Assembly: GCA_024760905.1 (NCBI GenBank)
Contig: JALRMN010000025.1
Location: 980,001-1,044,000 of the forward strand
Source: Plotosus lineatus
Taxonomy: Eukaryota > Chordata > Actinopteri > Siluriformes > Plotosidae
DNA: 64,000 nt
Direction of reading: 5' to 3'
The number at the start of each line of letters is the position of its first letter. Position 1 is the first letter of the stretch. A model generated the notes under the pieces. That model did no database searches. It had not been told where the DNA came from and was given only the letters and a program-made list of their open reading frames with translations. Made by a program: the position numbers and the translations under genes. Below are positions 55,792 through 64,000 of the stretch, piece by piece.

Positions 55792-55829
55792 CATCATAAT
55801 CAGAGTCTCTCACAACACTGACCGTAACA
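55383..55829 (-). mobile_element. Gypsy 5' LTR
   Basis: Plus strand starts TGAGATGCCAGCAACATTCA and ends ACCGTAACA; the GA tract is short (55751-55790). A gag ATG lies only about 20 bases inside it on the minus strand. Confidence 0.88.
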
Positions 55830-57253
55830 GTTTGCAAACATCGGGGACACTTGCTCCTTCTTTGAAGCTTTGAAAGCCATCTATGTCTCCTCTTACCAAA
55901 CTCAAGCCTCACTCCTTCCTGCAGACAGAACCACTCTTCACACTGATAAAGAGTCAATCATGACTCACAGGGCTGAAAACTCTGGAGTCCTATTCAGTGA
56001 CCAGCGTAAAGTGGCAGACTCCTCAATCAGGAACGTCCCTATCATCGAGCAAAAGTATGAGCTTGATGAGCCTCTCAAAAGAAATCAAAGAAATCAAACC
56101 AAGAAATCAAACCTGCTATTAGTCAAATGAAAGCCTGGGAAGTCCCCAGGATCTAATGGGATCCCAGCATGGTGGCGATGTTGTCGTCAGCACACTGCAG
56201 TAACTGTTCAACTTCTCTTGGGAACAGGGCGTTCTTCCACAGGACCTCAAGGATGCAGTCATCATCTCACTGTACAAAAATAAAGGGGTGGAATCGGACT
56301 GCTCAAACTACCATGTAGCTGTCCATAGCAGGTAAAGTGCTTGCCCGTGTTCTCCTCAACAGACTCATTCCCTCCATCACTGAAGACTTCACCCCTGAAA
56401 GCCAGTGTGGTTTCCAAGCCAACAGAGGAACCACCAACATGATCTTTGTACCTGTCAAATCCAGGAGAAATACAGAGAGCAGAATATGGGCCTCTTTGTT
56501 GCCTTCATCGATTTGACACCATCATCATCATCATCATCATGTTTCCTCTGTGGCATCGTGGACAACCTTGGGGCGCTTTTGCTGGAATCAGGTACCCAGC
56601 AGTCACAGGAAATCGGTCTTCGCCATCTATGAAGACTCAATTTCATTACCGTTTAAAGCACTGTTGTAAAATTGCTTAAATTAACTAGGAGAAAGAGGTT
56701 CCAGTGACTCCGTTGGCTCACTCTGCCGCAAGGCCGAGCTACCCAGGGTGCACCTGTCCTAATGACGGAGGTGGAGTCTAGCTTGAGTGTGATAGGCGTT
56801 TAGATTGAGCAGGGCTTACAATACGACTGCCTTCTGAGTCTAGCGGATAAATCCGAAAGTTGCGCTTCAACACTCCATACACCCCATTTGACACCGTGAG
56901 TAGTAAGAGTCTATGGAAGATACTTTCCCACCTGGGCTGCCCACCGAATTTCCTCACAATCATCCACCAGCTCCATGAGGGCCAGAAAGGGTGCTTGTGC
57001 CCTCACTCTGATCCATCTTCTTCGACATAACAGACGGAATCTCCATCCGTTTTCACTCCGACGGCAGCCTGTTCAATCTTAGATCTCAGCCAGTTCCTGA
57101 CAAAATCCCCTCAAAACCCGGCTTCACCATCCGCAGCCTTTACCTGCCCACGTTGCAGCAGAGCCTGTGCATCATGCATCGGCCTCTACAGCCACCAGCG
57201 GGCTTGCAACTCACTAACCCTTCCCTGATCTTTGTATGCAAAGAAACAGCCAA

Positions 57254-57298
<45 letters not shown>

Positions 57299-57299
57299 A
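55830..57299 (+). mobile_element. LINE A2, 3' half (RT, zinc finger, tail)
   Basis: Continues LINE A2 after the gypsy element: GDTCSFFEALKAIY, QASLLPADRTTLHTDKESI (55870 on), QGVLPQDLKDAVII, LYKNKGVESDCSNY, ESQCGFQANRGTTNM, FVAFIDLT, then the 365-bp insert, then FDTV...LWKILSHLGCPPNF. The region with FADD is deleted; sequence jumps to a C-terminal finger CPRCSRACASCIGLYSHQRAC (57147-57210) and an (ATC)n tail (57259-57299). Confidence 0.82.
56521..56885 (-). mobile_element. Unclassified SINE-like insert, 365 bp
   Basis: Flanked by a perfect 10-base repeat ATTTGACACC (56511-56520, 56886-56895). On the minus strand it ends in an (ATG)n tail, so it looks like a retroposed element. Its 5' part (complement of 56800-56885) has no box A/B spacing I can recognise. 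No internal open frame of interest. Confidence 0.75.
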
Positions 57300-57390
57300 A
57301 TACAGTGGGCCCCCGTTTTCCGCGATGGTTCGGTTTCTGCCATTTCTGCGGATCAAGAAAATCTGTGAGTTAGTTACACAGTTTTAAAAC
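57300..57390 (+). mobile_element. Tigger-like terminus
   Basis: TACAGTGGGCCCCCGTTTTC followed by CGCGATGG, TTTCTGCGGATC and AAAATCTGTGAG, like Tigger family termini, beginning at TA after the (ATC)n tail of LINE A2. The other end is not identified. Confidence 0.5.
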
Positions 57391-57469
57391 CCTATGTATG
57401 ATATGACATGCACTAAAATATGCTTCTTAAACACATTCAATACAGTCTTACTCATGAATACAGTAATGA

Positions 57470-58062
57470 TGCATTAAAATGTAGTAATGATGAAGTAAAA
57501 ACTTTTTAATTTTGCACTGTGATAATATTTATTAATAAATAAAGCACTTAGGCTCCTTAACAGGAGATGCAGGGCATTTGAGTGGCATCATAGAGCTTAA
57601 ATAATCATTAAAAACACACTAAAAAGCTTGACTTTACAATTCAAGCAGTCACCTTGATGACGTGTGTGAAGGAGGAAAAAAAGAGATGTACACATTATCT
57701 GCAACCAATCAGCAGGAGGGAGAAACAAAAGCACTCAGCCATTGGCTAAATTTGAATCACGTGCCAGTAACTTCCAGGTCAATATGGAAGTATTATAATA
57801 ATGAAGAAAAATGTAGTAATGATTAAGTAAAAACTTTTTAATTTTGCACTGTGATAATATTTGTTAATTAATAGCGCATTTAGGCTCCTTACCAGAAGCT
57901 AGAGAAGATGCAGGGTATTTGAGTGTCATCATAGTGCTTGACTAATCACTATAAAGACAATACAAAAAATTACTTTGCAATTCAAGCAATCACACTGATA
58001 ACTTGTGCACGAAGGAGAAAAAAGAGGTGTACACGTTATCTGCAACCAATCAGCAGAAGGAG
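57470..58062. repeat. Tandem duplication, period about 332 bp
   Basis: 57481-57722 and 57813-58060 are copies about 332 bases apart (landmarks GTAGTAATGATGAAGTAAAA, TTTTGCACTGTGATAATATT, TGCAACCAATCAGCAG). No coding content; may be internal to the Tigger-like element. Confidence 0.8.
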
Positions 58063-58605
58063 GTTACAGAAAATGAATGAAGGAATGAATGAATGCGTAA
58101 TACTGTATATGGTGTATGATGCTTGCAGTGCATGCAGTGTTTGATAACTTGTGCTATTTATATGAAGGGTACACCTTGGACAGCTCACCAGACCATTGCG
58201 GAGCAGAATTTTTTTTTTTTTTTTTTTTTTTTTTAATTACTACATTATTATTTGCTGGTATCTTGGTAATCTAACATGCTTGTATTACAATCGAAAAAAC
58301 AAACAAAAAAAACTACTGAAAACTGATGGACCACTGCCAACAGGGGGAAGGGTACATAATCAAAATATTTTGCCATTTATGTGTAAATTATGTGGATTAT
58401 GTGGTAAGTACGGATGGTGGTTCAGTATTATCATGTGTAACAGTAAAGGACCTTGGAGTGATTAGCGACACTGGTCTTTCATTTGAAGCTCATGCAGGTA
58501 ATATTACTCGGGTGACCCTCTTTCATCTCAGGAATGTTGCTAAAATAGGAAATATGGTGTCACTGTATGATGGAATAAATTGATAGGATAAATGAGATGC
58601 AACTA
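58063..58605. other. No gene; poly-T at 58208-58234
   Basis: Nothing recognised besides the T tract and GAATGA repeats near 58070-58095. Confidence 0.5.
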
Positions 58606-59038
58606 TGTGTGTTATGTAACTTCTGTGTATCTAAAGCTTCCTGTTCTTCTTGTAATTGTGACATGTGCGCTAGGCACATGAAACTGTTGGGTGGGTGTTC
58701 CTGTTTCGTGTTTCAGTTAGGGTGTGGGATTCGGAAAGTAACAATGTAACAATGAGGAATTGCTTTGAAATGGAATTAGCCAAGTGTTAAGTGCCGCAGG
58801 GCACAAACAGAAATATGGAAATGCTTTGTGAACATGCAATTACTGCTTTGCACGCACATCCCTCTGTATAAATAAGATGACACTGCATGTGTTCGAGGAG
58901 CTTCCGATGAATAAACCAGACTGATTTCACTCTTGTGGTTCGTTGTCTGTTGCTCCCGGAGTACTCCTAGACGTTGAGATGCAGGAATCCAGGACGTGCA
59001 GGTTTATCTAAGAGCTTCCTCCACGGAGAGTTCTTACA
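58606..59038 (+). mobile_element. Endogenous retrovirus-like 5' LTR
   Basis: TATA box GTATAAATAAG at about 58868, polyadenylation signal AATAAA at about 58912, and a 3' edge TTCTTACA four bases before the primer site. The left edge (TGTG near 58606) is estimated. No second LTR is in the window. Confidence 0.7.
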
Positions 59039-59042
59039 ATTC

Positions 59043-59060
59043 TGGTGACCCCGACGTGAT
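59043..59060 (+). promoter_or_regulatory. Primer binding site, tRNA-Trp type
   Basis: TGGTGACCCCGACGTGAT is the 18-base site complementary to the 3' end of tRNA-Trp known from avian alpharetroviruses. It fixes the LTR end. A consensus splice donor AG|GTAAGA follows at 59071-59076. Confidence 0.85.
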
Positions 59061-59243
59061 GCTCCTGATCAGGTAAGAGTCTTTTTTTTGATACCTTGCC
59101 TGATCAGCAGTGTTCAGAACGGTTGTTCCCCCATCCTAGGGACAGGGAGAGGTAATCCTCAGTTGCTATAACTGGGAAGAGCGCTATACAAAAGGTGCAC
59201 GTGTATTCCTGCATGCCAACGTATTTCGGGTGGAGGGTAAATA

Positions 59244-59536
59244 ATGGGAAATTCCTACCCAAAGCCTCATCCCGGGAAACCCCCAAGGAATGGATGAATA
59301 GATGTGGTCTTGCTTATTATACTGAACCATGGTTTAGTAATCTAGCCGGATGGATGGAGGGACTCGACCAAGTGCCAAACTTCCCTCGAATGGGGACTTT
59401 TGATGCAGGATTCCTGACATCCATGCATCGCATGATTTCTGATGGATTGGGCAACCCCTCCTGGGATTATGAATACATGAAGGAGGCTTATGTGAAATGG
59501 TATGAAATGCGCTCATACTGGTTTAGTAGGTAGTAC
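59244..59536 (+). pseudogene. ERV gag start (matrix region), broken
   Basis: ATG at 59244 opens MGNS, a myristoylation-type matrix start, but that frame closes at a TGA after 17 codons. The following matrix-like sequence is open in another frame to a TAG at 59531. An insertion (LINE C2) begins at 59537. Broken copy; no attempt is made to join the frames. Confidence 0.7.
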
Positions 59537-59588
59537 GCCTCCGTCAGTCGTTGCCGACTATGGATTTTGCGGGTTAGAGAGTCAAATT

Positions 59589-60578
59589 TTATTGGCACTT
59601 CCGACTGTGGCTGGCAAGACCAATGCGGGAGTGGCAATCACGAGTGCATCTGGAGCAGATGTAGTTTGATGGTATGGCTGGAGTGCAAGCCTTCTGCTTG
59701 GCTCTCTTTTCCCTGGTAATGGCATGGATCTGTTCTTCTCCAATCTTGAGTTGTTTCTGGAGAGTAGTGCGCCATTTGCTATGGTCAACTGCTACCTCTT
59801 CCCAGTTCTCGGTGTTGATGTTCAGGGCTTTCATGTCACGCTTGCAGACGTCTTTGTATCGCAAGTGAGGCCGGCCAACACTTCTCTTGCCTGAGGCTAG
59901 TTCACCGTAGAGGAGGTCCTTTGGAATACGTCCTTCTTCCATCCTACGCACATGACCAAGCCATCGGAGTCTGCGTTGTCTGAGTAGTGTGAGCATGGTG
60001 GGAAGTCCTGCACGCTCAAGAACTTGGGCGTTGGAAACTTTGTCACTCCAATGAATGCCAAGAATTCGACGAAGTGAGCGCATGTGAAAGTTGTTGAGTT
60101 TGCACTCCTGTCGGGAGTATGTTGTCCATGTTTCGCTGCCATAGAGGAGAGTGCTGACGATGCAGGCATTGTACACTGCCATTTTTGTTGGAGTTGTCAG
60201 CTTTGAGTTCTCCCAGACACCGGTGGTGACGCGTCCCAGTGTTGTAGCAGCCTTGCCGATCGCGCTTGTTGATTTCGCATCGAGCGACAGGTTGTCACTG
60301 ATGGTGGATCCCAGGTATGTAAACTGGTGCACGACTTCGAGTTGATAATCATTAATGTGAATGAGAGGTGCAATTTCCGCATCCTGACTCAGCACGTTGG
60401 TCTTTTTCAGGCTGATCGTCAGTCCGAAGTCTTTGCAGGCCTGGGAGAACCTGTCTATGAGGCATTGAAGTCCATGCTCAGTGTGTGAAGTCACAGCAAC
60501 ATCATCAGCAAAAAGCATATCTCTAACAATTTTCTCCCTCACTTTTGTTTTTGCTTTCAGTCGAGCGAGGTTGAAAAG
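59589..60578 (-). pseudogene. LINE C2 RT active site, thumb and zinc finger
   Basis: Continues the 748-codon frame in phase after the single TGA; an ATG is at 60542. DMLFADDVAVTSH (FADD) near its start, YLGSTIS, LYGSETWTTYSRQE, RLRWLGHVRRMEEGRIP, and a C-terminal finger ICSRCTRDCHSRIGLASHSRKC. Without the upstream part it is not a functional enzyme. Confidence 0.88.
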
Positions 60579-62825
60579 TCAACCATCAGATCTTGTTCGT
60601 AGATGTACTCCTTCAGTTGCAGTTTTAAAAGTGTGCTTTAGAAGCATGGCAAAAAAGATTCCAAAGAGAGTAGGAGCAAGAACGCATCCCTGCTTCACTC
60701 CACTCTTGATTTCAAATGAGTTGGACATACTGCCTTCATACTGGATTGTTGCCCTCATGCCATCCTGAAAGGATCTAATGAGGCTGTGAAGTTTTGGAGG
60801 GCAACCAATCTTTGGAAGGATGCTGAAAAGTCCTTCCCTGCTGACGAGGTCAAAGGCCTTGGTCAGGTCTATGAAGGCTATATATAGTGGCTTGTGTTGT
60901 TCTCTGCATTTCTCCTGGAGTTGGCGCAAGGATAATATCATGTCCACTGTTGAGCACTTAGATCGGAAACCGCACTGGGACTCGGGGTAGATGCGCTCTG
61001 CAAGTTTTTGAAGGCGCACAAGCAAGACAAGGGCGTAGAGTTTTCCCACAATGCTCAGGAGAGAGATACCTCTGTAGTTGTTGCAATCACTCCTTTCGCC
61101 CTTGTTCTTGTAGAGGGTGACAATCTTAGCATCTCTCATGTCTTGTGGCACAGCTCCCTCACTCCAACATTGGCAAAGGACGTCATGAAGAGGCTGTAGT
61201 ATGGTGTCTTTACAGCACTTTATTAAATCGGGTGGTATGCCATCGGCACCAGGTGCTTTTCCGCTGGCTAGGCTGTCAATTGCTTTGCAGAGCTCGGCAA
61301 TAGTTGGTTTAGCATCTAGCTCCTCCATGATGGGTAGAGGTTCGATGGCATCGAGGGCTGCAGCAGTAACTGTGTTCTCTCTTGAATACAGCTCTGAGTA
61401 ATGCTCAACCCACCTGTCCATCTGCTTGCACTTGTCTGTGATCATCTCCCCACTGGTGGACTTAAGTGGGGCTGTCTTGCTCTGTGTGGGCCCTAGAGCT
61501 GCCTTGATGCCCTCATACATTCCTCTAATGTTGCCTGTGGCAGCTGCAGTCTGGATGGAGGCACTGAGCTGTTGCCAGTATTCATTGGCACAACGTCTTG
61601 CAGTCTGTTGTGCTTTGCTTCTGGCAGCTCTGAGCGCTTGCAGGGATTTCTCACTTGGGGAGCGCTTGTATTCAGCGAGAGCAGAACGTTTTGCTTCAAT
61701 CACGGGGGACATCTCAGTGGACTTGGCATCAAACCAGTCATTGTTCTTAGAGGTCTTCTTCCCAAAGGTCGCAAAGGCTGTTTTCTGAATGGCATTTCGG
61801 ATGTGATCCCAATTCTCAGAGGCAGAGCTGTGTTGGTGTTCAGCAGACAGTGCTTCTTGGCGAAACTTGGCAAATTCCACAACTTTCTCTGGTACTTGCA
61901 TGCTGGTGGTATCCATGCGGGGTTTCACTTTCTGTTTAGAGCTGTGGAATTTCTTGGGGATAAGCCTGATCTTACAGCAGACAAGCGAGTGGTCAGTGTC
62001 ACAGTCTGCGCTGTGGTATGTGCGGGTGATATGCACAAACTTGATGTTGGTACGACGAGTCAGGATCATGTCTAACTGATGCCAATGCTTTGAACGAGGG
62101 TGACGCCATGACACCTTGTGTTGTGGTTTTGTCTGAAAGAAGGAGTTGGTCACGCACAGTCCATTGAAGGAGCAAAACTCCAGGTGGCGCTGCCCATTCT
62201 CATTGATCTTGCCAACTCCGTGGTGTCCTAGACAGGAAGGCCAGGAATCGTGATCGGCACCCACGCTAGCGTTGAAGTCTCCCAGGATGATAACATGTTC
62301 CTTTGGAGGTATGTTTGACATGATGTTGTTCATGCTTGCATAGAACTCATCCTTAGCTTCTGCTGAAGATGTAAGAGTGGGAGCATAGGCACTGACAAGG
62401 GTGACGAAACCTTCGGAAGTATGGAGACGTATGATCATCAGATGTTCAGATCCCTTGTCTCCTGGTTCAACGATTTTCAGCAGGCTGTTCCTGACTGCAA
62501 ATCCAACTCCATGCTCTCTTCGGTCCTCGGCACTCTTCCCTTGCCAGAAGAAGGTGTAGTCTTTCTCCTTGAGTGTTCCTGTGTCGGCAAGGCGGGTTTC
62601 CTGCAGAGCAGCAATGTCTACATTTAGTCTTAATAGCTCATTGTTGATGATGGCTGTCTTTCTTGCATCACTGATTGCATGTAAATCTTGGGAAAGTCCA
62701 GGTGTCATTGTTCGGACGTTCCAGCTTCCCAGTTTTAGGACTGGGGGCCTATTTTCTTTTTCGTTTGTTGTTTTGCCTGGTGCGGGTCTTGCAGTCTGCT
62801 TGTCGGTTTTTGTCCTGATCCCCAA
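60579..62825 (-). CDS. LINE C2 endonuclease-RT, 748 codons to a premature stop
   Basis: N-terminal 240 residues: APE-type endonuclease with SWNVRTM, VDIAALQETRL, LVSAYAPTL, VIILGDFNASVG, HGVGKINENG, HPRSKHWHQLDMIL and ADCDTDHSLV; all catalytic positions appear intact. Linker with WFDAKSTEM. RT fingers and palm: GKAPGADGIPPDLIK, NKGERSDCNNYRGISLLS, ESQCGFRSKCSTVDM, IDLTKAFDLVSREG, KSGVKQGCVLAPTLFGI. The frame stops after RTRSDG, 12 codons before the next open part in the same frame, so it lacks the FADD box unless read through. Confidence 0.9.
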   Translation of the reverse strand: MGIRTKTDKQTARPAPGKTTNEKENRPPVLKLGSWNVRTMTPGLSQDLHAISDARKTAIINNELLRLNVDIAALQETRLADTGTLKEKDYTFFWQGKSAEDRREHGVGFAVRNSLLKIVEPGDKGSEHLMIIRLHTSEGFVTLVSAYAPTLTSSAEAKDEFYASMNNIMSNIPPKEHVIILGDFNASVGADHDSWPSCLGHHGVGKINENGQRHLEFCSFNGLCVTNSFFQTKPQHKVSWRHPRSKHWHQLDMILTRRTNIKFVHITRTYHSADCDTDHSLVCCKIRLIPKKFHSSKQKVKPRMDTTSMQVPEKVVEFAKFRQEALSAEHQHSSASENWDHIRNAIQKTAFATFGKKTSKNNDWFDAKSTEMSPVIEAKRSALAEYKRSPSEKSLQALRAARSKAQQTARRCANEYWQQLSASIQTAAATGNIRGMYEGIKAALGPTQSKTAPLKSTSGEMITDKCKQMDRWVEHYSELYSRENTVTAAALDAIEPLPIMEELDAKPTIAELCKAIDSLASGKAPGADGIPPDLIKCCKDTILQPLHDVLCQCWSEGAVPQDMRDAKIVTLYKNKGERSDCNNYRGISLLSIVGKLYALVLLVRLQKLAERIYPESQCGFRSKCSTVDMILSLRQLQEKCREQHKPLYIAFIDLTKAFDLVSREGLFSILPKIGCPPKLHSLIRSFQDGMRATIQYEGSMSNSFEIKSGVKQGCVLAPTLFGIFFAMLLKHTFKTATEGVHLRTRSDG

Positions 62826-63401
62826 GCACCCAATGAGGAAGGCAGACTGTGGCGGGACAATACCTTATTGACTGGGGGCTGCCCAGCTTGAGGCAGGCGG
62901 TAGCTATCCAGTGAAATCTGAAGATCTCTCCCACCGTCAGAAGCAACCCCTGGCGCCTCGCTCTTCACCAATCGAGCACTGTGGCTTATAACCGGTATCT
63001 GCTGCTTCCCATGTTGATTCCACACTGTGAAGTGTAGCTGGAGTGACCTCTCCAGGGCGCGAGCCAGGGCAAGAATGTTTTGGAGGAAGAGCTGTTGCCC
63101 ATGTAGCAGATCCCCCCCCACACACACACACTGTTGATGGGTCCAAAGGAACTGCAGAAGCGGGTACAATTTGGCACCAACAGTGTTGCAGGAGATGCCG
63201 GAACGTTTCTGATGTCAGAAGCGGACCGCCTTAGGGACTCCATCTCCGGATTTTTCCTCAGGGTTTACTCCCGAAGCCTTCCACTCAAGTGAGTGATTCA
63301 CAAGGCAGTAGAGGTTTAGGGTCAGAGTTTTTCATCTCCTAGATGAGTTGCCTTACAGGGCTAACGGGTCTCATCTACCCGTCCCATGCGGCAGGTAGTA
63401 C

Positions 63402-64000
63402 TGGGTTACATGTTACCAGTAGCAGGGATAGTCCCTGACCTGACTATATCATACTGGTTACAACTTAAGAAACTCTTAGAACCAAAGAGGGTGACTCAGA
63501 GTGTCCCCAAACCTAAATTAGTGAGTAAGGAAAAGGGAAAAAAGAAAATTACCAAAAGTCCAGCCTGCTGTGTACAAACAGTGTCCCCCGTGACTCCCCC
63601 GTCGGCTCCCCCACCATATCCCGTAGGGTCGGGGGACACGGCCCTGCTACTACCCGCTGATCCTAAACCAGCCGAGGTCCCCGTCCTGTACTCAACCCTG
63701 CTCACTGCAGAGGGAGGGGCTCGCCCCAAAACCAAACCTAAGGGGAGACCCAGGGTTGTAATTCCTCCCCCGCCTCCGCCAGTAGATGAGGAGGAATCTG
63801 AAGACACTGAGGGGGATGAGGACCCTGACTGGGAAAACCCGGGGGACATCGGTCCCGATGCGGGCTCTCAGCCTGACCCACTTCCTTTCCCAGCGCCACC
63901 TAGACCTCGGGCTGTTGAAAATGTGGCCTGTATATGGCAGAATCGGGGAAGGGGTATCGTTGTAGAACCACCGTCCGTGGCTGCACTTAAGGACATTATC
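63402..64000 (+). pseudogene. ERV gag continuation, open to window end
   Basis: One open frame runs from the LINE C2 right edge to 64000. Early part is basic (LVSKEKGKKKITK); 63608-63619 codes PPPY, a late-domain motif used by retroviruses to recruit budding factors; then Pro-rich and acidic stretches (EEESEDTEGDEDPDWE near 63790-63835), and near the end the start of a capsid-like part. It is in a different frame from the gag piece left of LINE C2, so gag is also frameshifted. Confidence 0.75.

Larger units (their letters stand above)
50410..55829 (-). mobile_element. Ty3/gypsy LTR retrotransposon, dead, nested in LINE A2
   Basis: LTRs 50410-50923 and 55383-55829; interior on the minus strand in the order gag, protease, RT, RNase H, integrase, chromodomain remnant, as in Ty3/gypsy. 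Flanking 5-base repeats GTATG (50405-50409) and GTTTG (55830-55834) differ by one base and fit a target duplication. All coding regions are broken by stops and frameshifts. Confidence 0.9.
59537..63392 (-). mobile_element. LINE C2, full length, one premature stop
   Basis: Flanked by a 9-base target duplication AGGTAGTAC (59528-59536, 63393-63401) inside ERV gag. Minus strand: 5' region 63392-62826, one frame from 62825 to 59589 with a single TGA at about 60579, then a short 3' UTR ending GACTGACGGAGGC. The 5' region shares the AATCCGGAGATGGAGTCC and CTAAGGCGGT motifs with LINE C1 and A1. Confidence 0.93.

Noticed and set aside
63496..63849. Minus-strand Ser/Gly-rich frame of 117 codons
   Set aside because: Antisense of the Pro-rich gag part; no family features.

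Overview
The window is a stretch of vertebrate nuclear DNA, almost certainly from a teleost fish and perhaps an ostariophysan such as a catfish (inferred from repeat types, not proven). It shows split Ig-domain exons with consensus splice sites, tRNA-headed SINEs, several APE-type LINE families, Tc1/mariner and Tigger-like DNA transposons, a Ty3/gypsy element, a retrovirus-like LTR element and very dense microsatellites. Most long open frames are retrotransposon endonuclease or reverse transcriptase (RT), many broken. LINE names used here are local labels: R (Rex3-like), A and C (related, C-terminal zinc finger), B (craniofacial-development-protein-2-like endonuclease), D, and an L2-like one. 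No formal clade was computed.

The host content is a tandemly duplicated family of single-V-domain Ig receptor genes on the + strand. Unit I (2340-6752) keeps a TATA promoter, a signal exon, the 3' half of the V exon, a linker exon and a transmembrane (TM) exon containing an Arg. Its V exon lost its 5' half beside a LINE and a SINE fragment. Unit III (16479-16829) is a decayed relic. Unit II can be read as one continuous frame through six exons (12485-12527, 22571-22918, 23000-23035, 23136-23246, 23342-23367, 35358-35486). It would give a 230-residue receptor: signal peptide, V-set domain, short stalk, TM segment and a tail with two ITIM-type tyrosines. Introns of about 10 and 12 kb are filled with mobile elements. 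The block 1-756 is a diverged duplicate of 6986-7346, which flanks unit I on its other side.

Region by region: 0-2.3 kb, SINEs, TAA repeats and a Tigger-like element; 2.3-6.8 kb, receptor unit I invaded by LINE A; 7.1-9.95 kb, LINE R with an inverted 5' part; 12.4-35.5 kb, receptor unit II with LINE D, two Tc1/mariner fragments, unit III, LINE B copies 1-4, LINE C copy 1, a Tc1 fragment and Penelope-like terminal repeats carrying hammerhead ribozyme motifs; 35.5-39.6 kb, mostly unique sequence with a degenerate 28S rRNA piece; 39.6-42.1 kb, LINE B5; 42.9-47.4 kb, an L2-like LINE split by LINE B6; 47.8-57.3 kb, LINE A2 split by a dead gypsy element and by a 365-bp SINE-like insert; 57.3-58.1 kb, a Tigger-like end and a 332-bp tandem duplication; 58.6-64 kb, an endogenous retrovirus LTR, tRNA-Trp-type primer site and gag, split by the nearly intact LINE C2.

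The least expected signals are the hammerhead motifs inside a near-perfect palindrome, the SINE whose tail is made of both ends of LINE B, a LINE C derivative consisting only of its two ends, and an inhibitory-type receptor whose relic neighbour carries a charged TM residue, as in activating partners.
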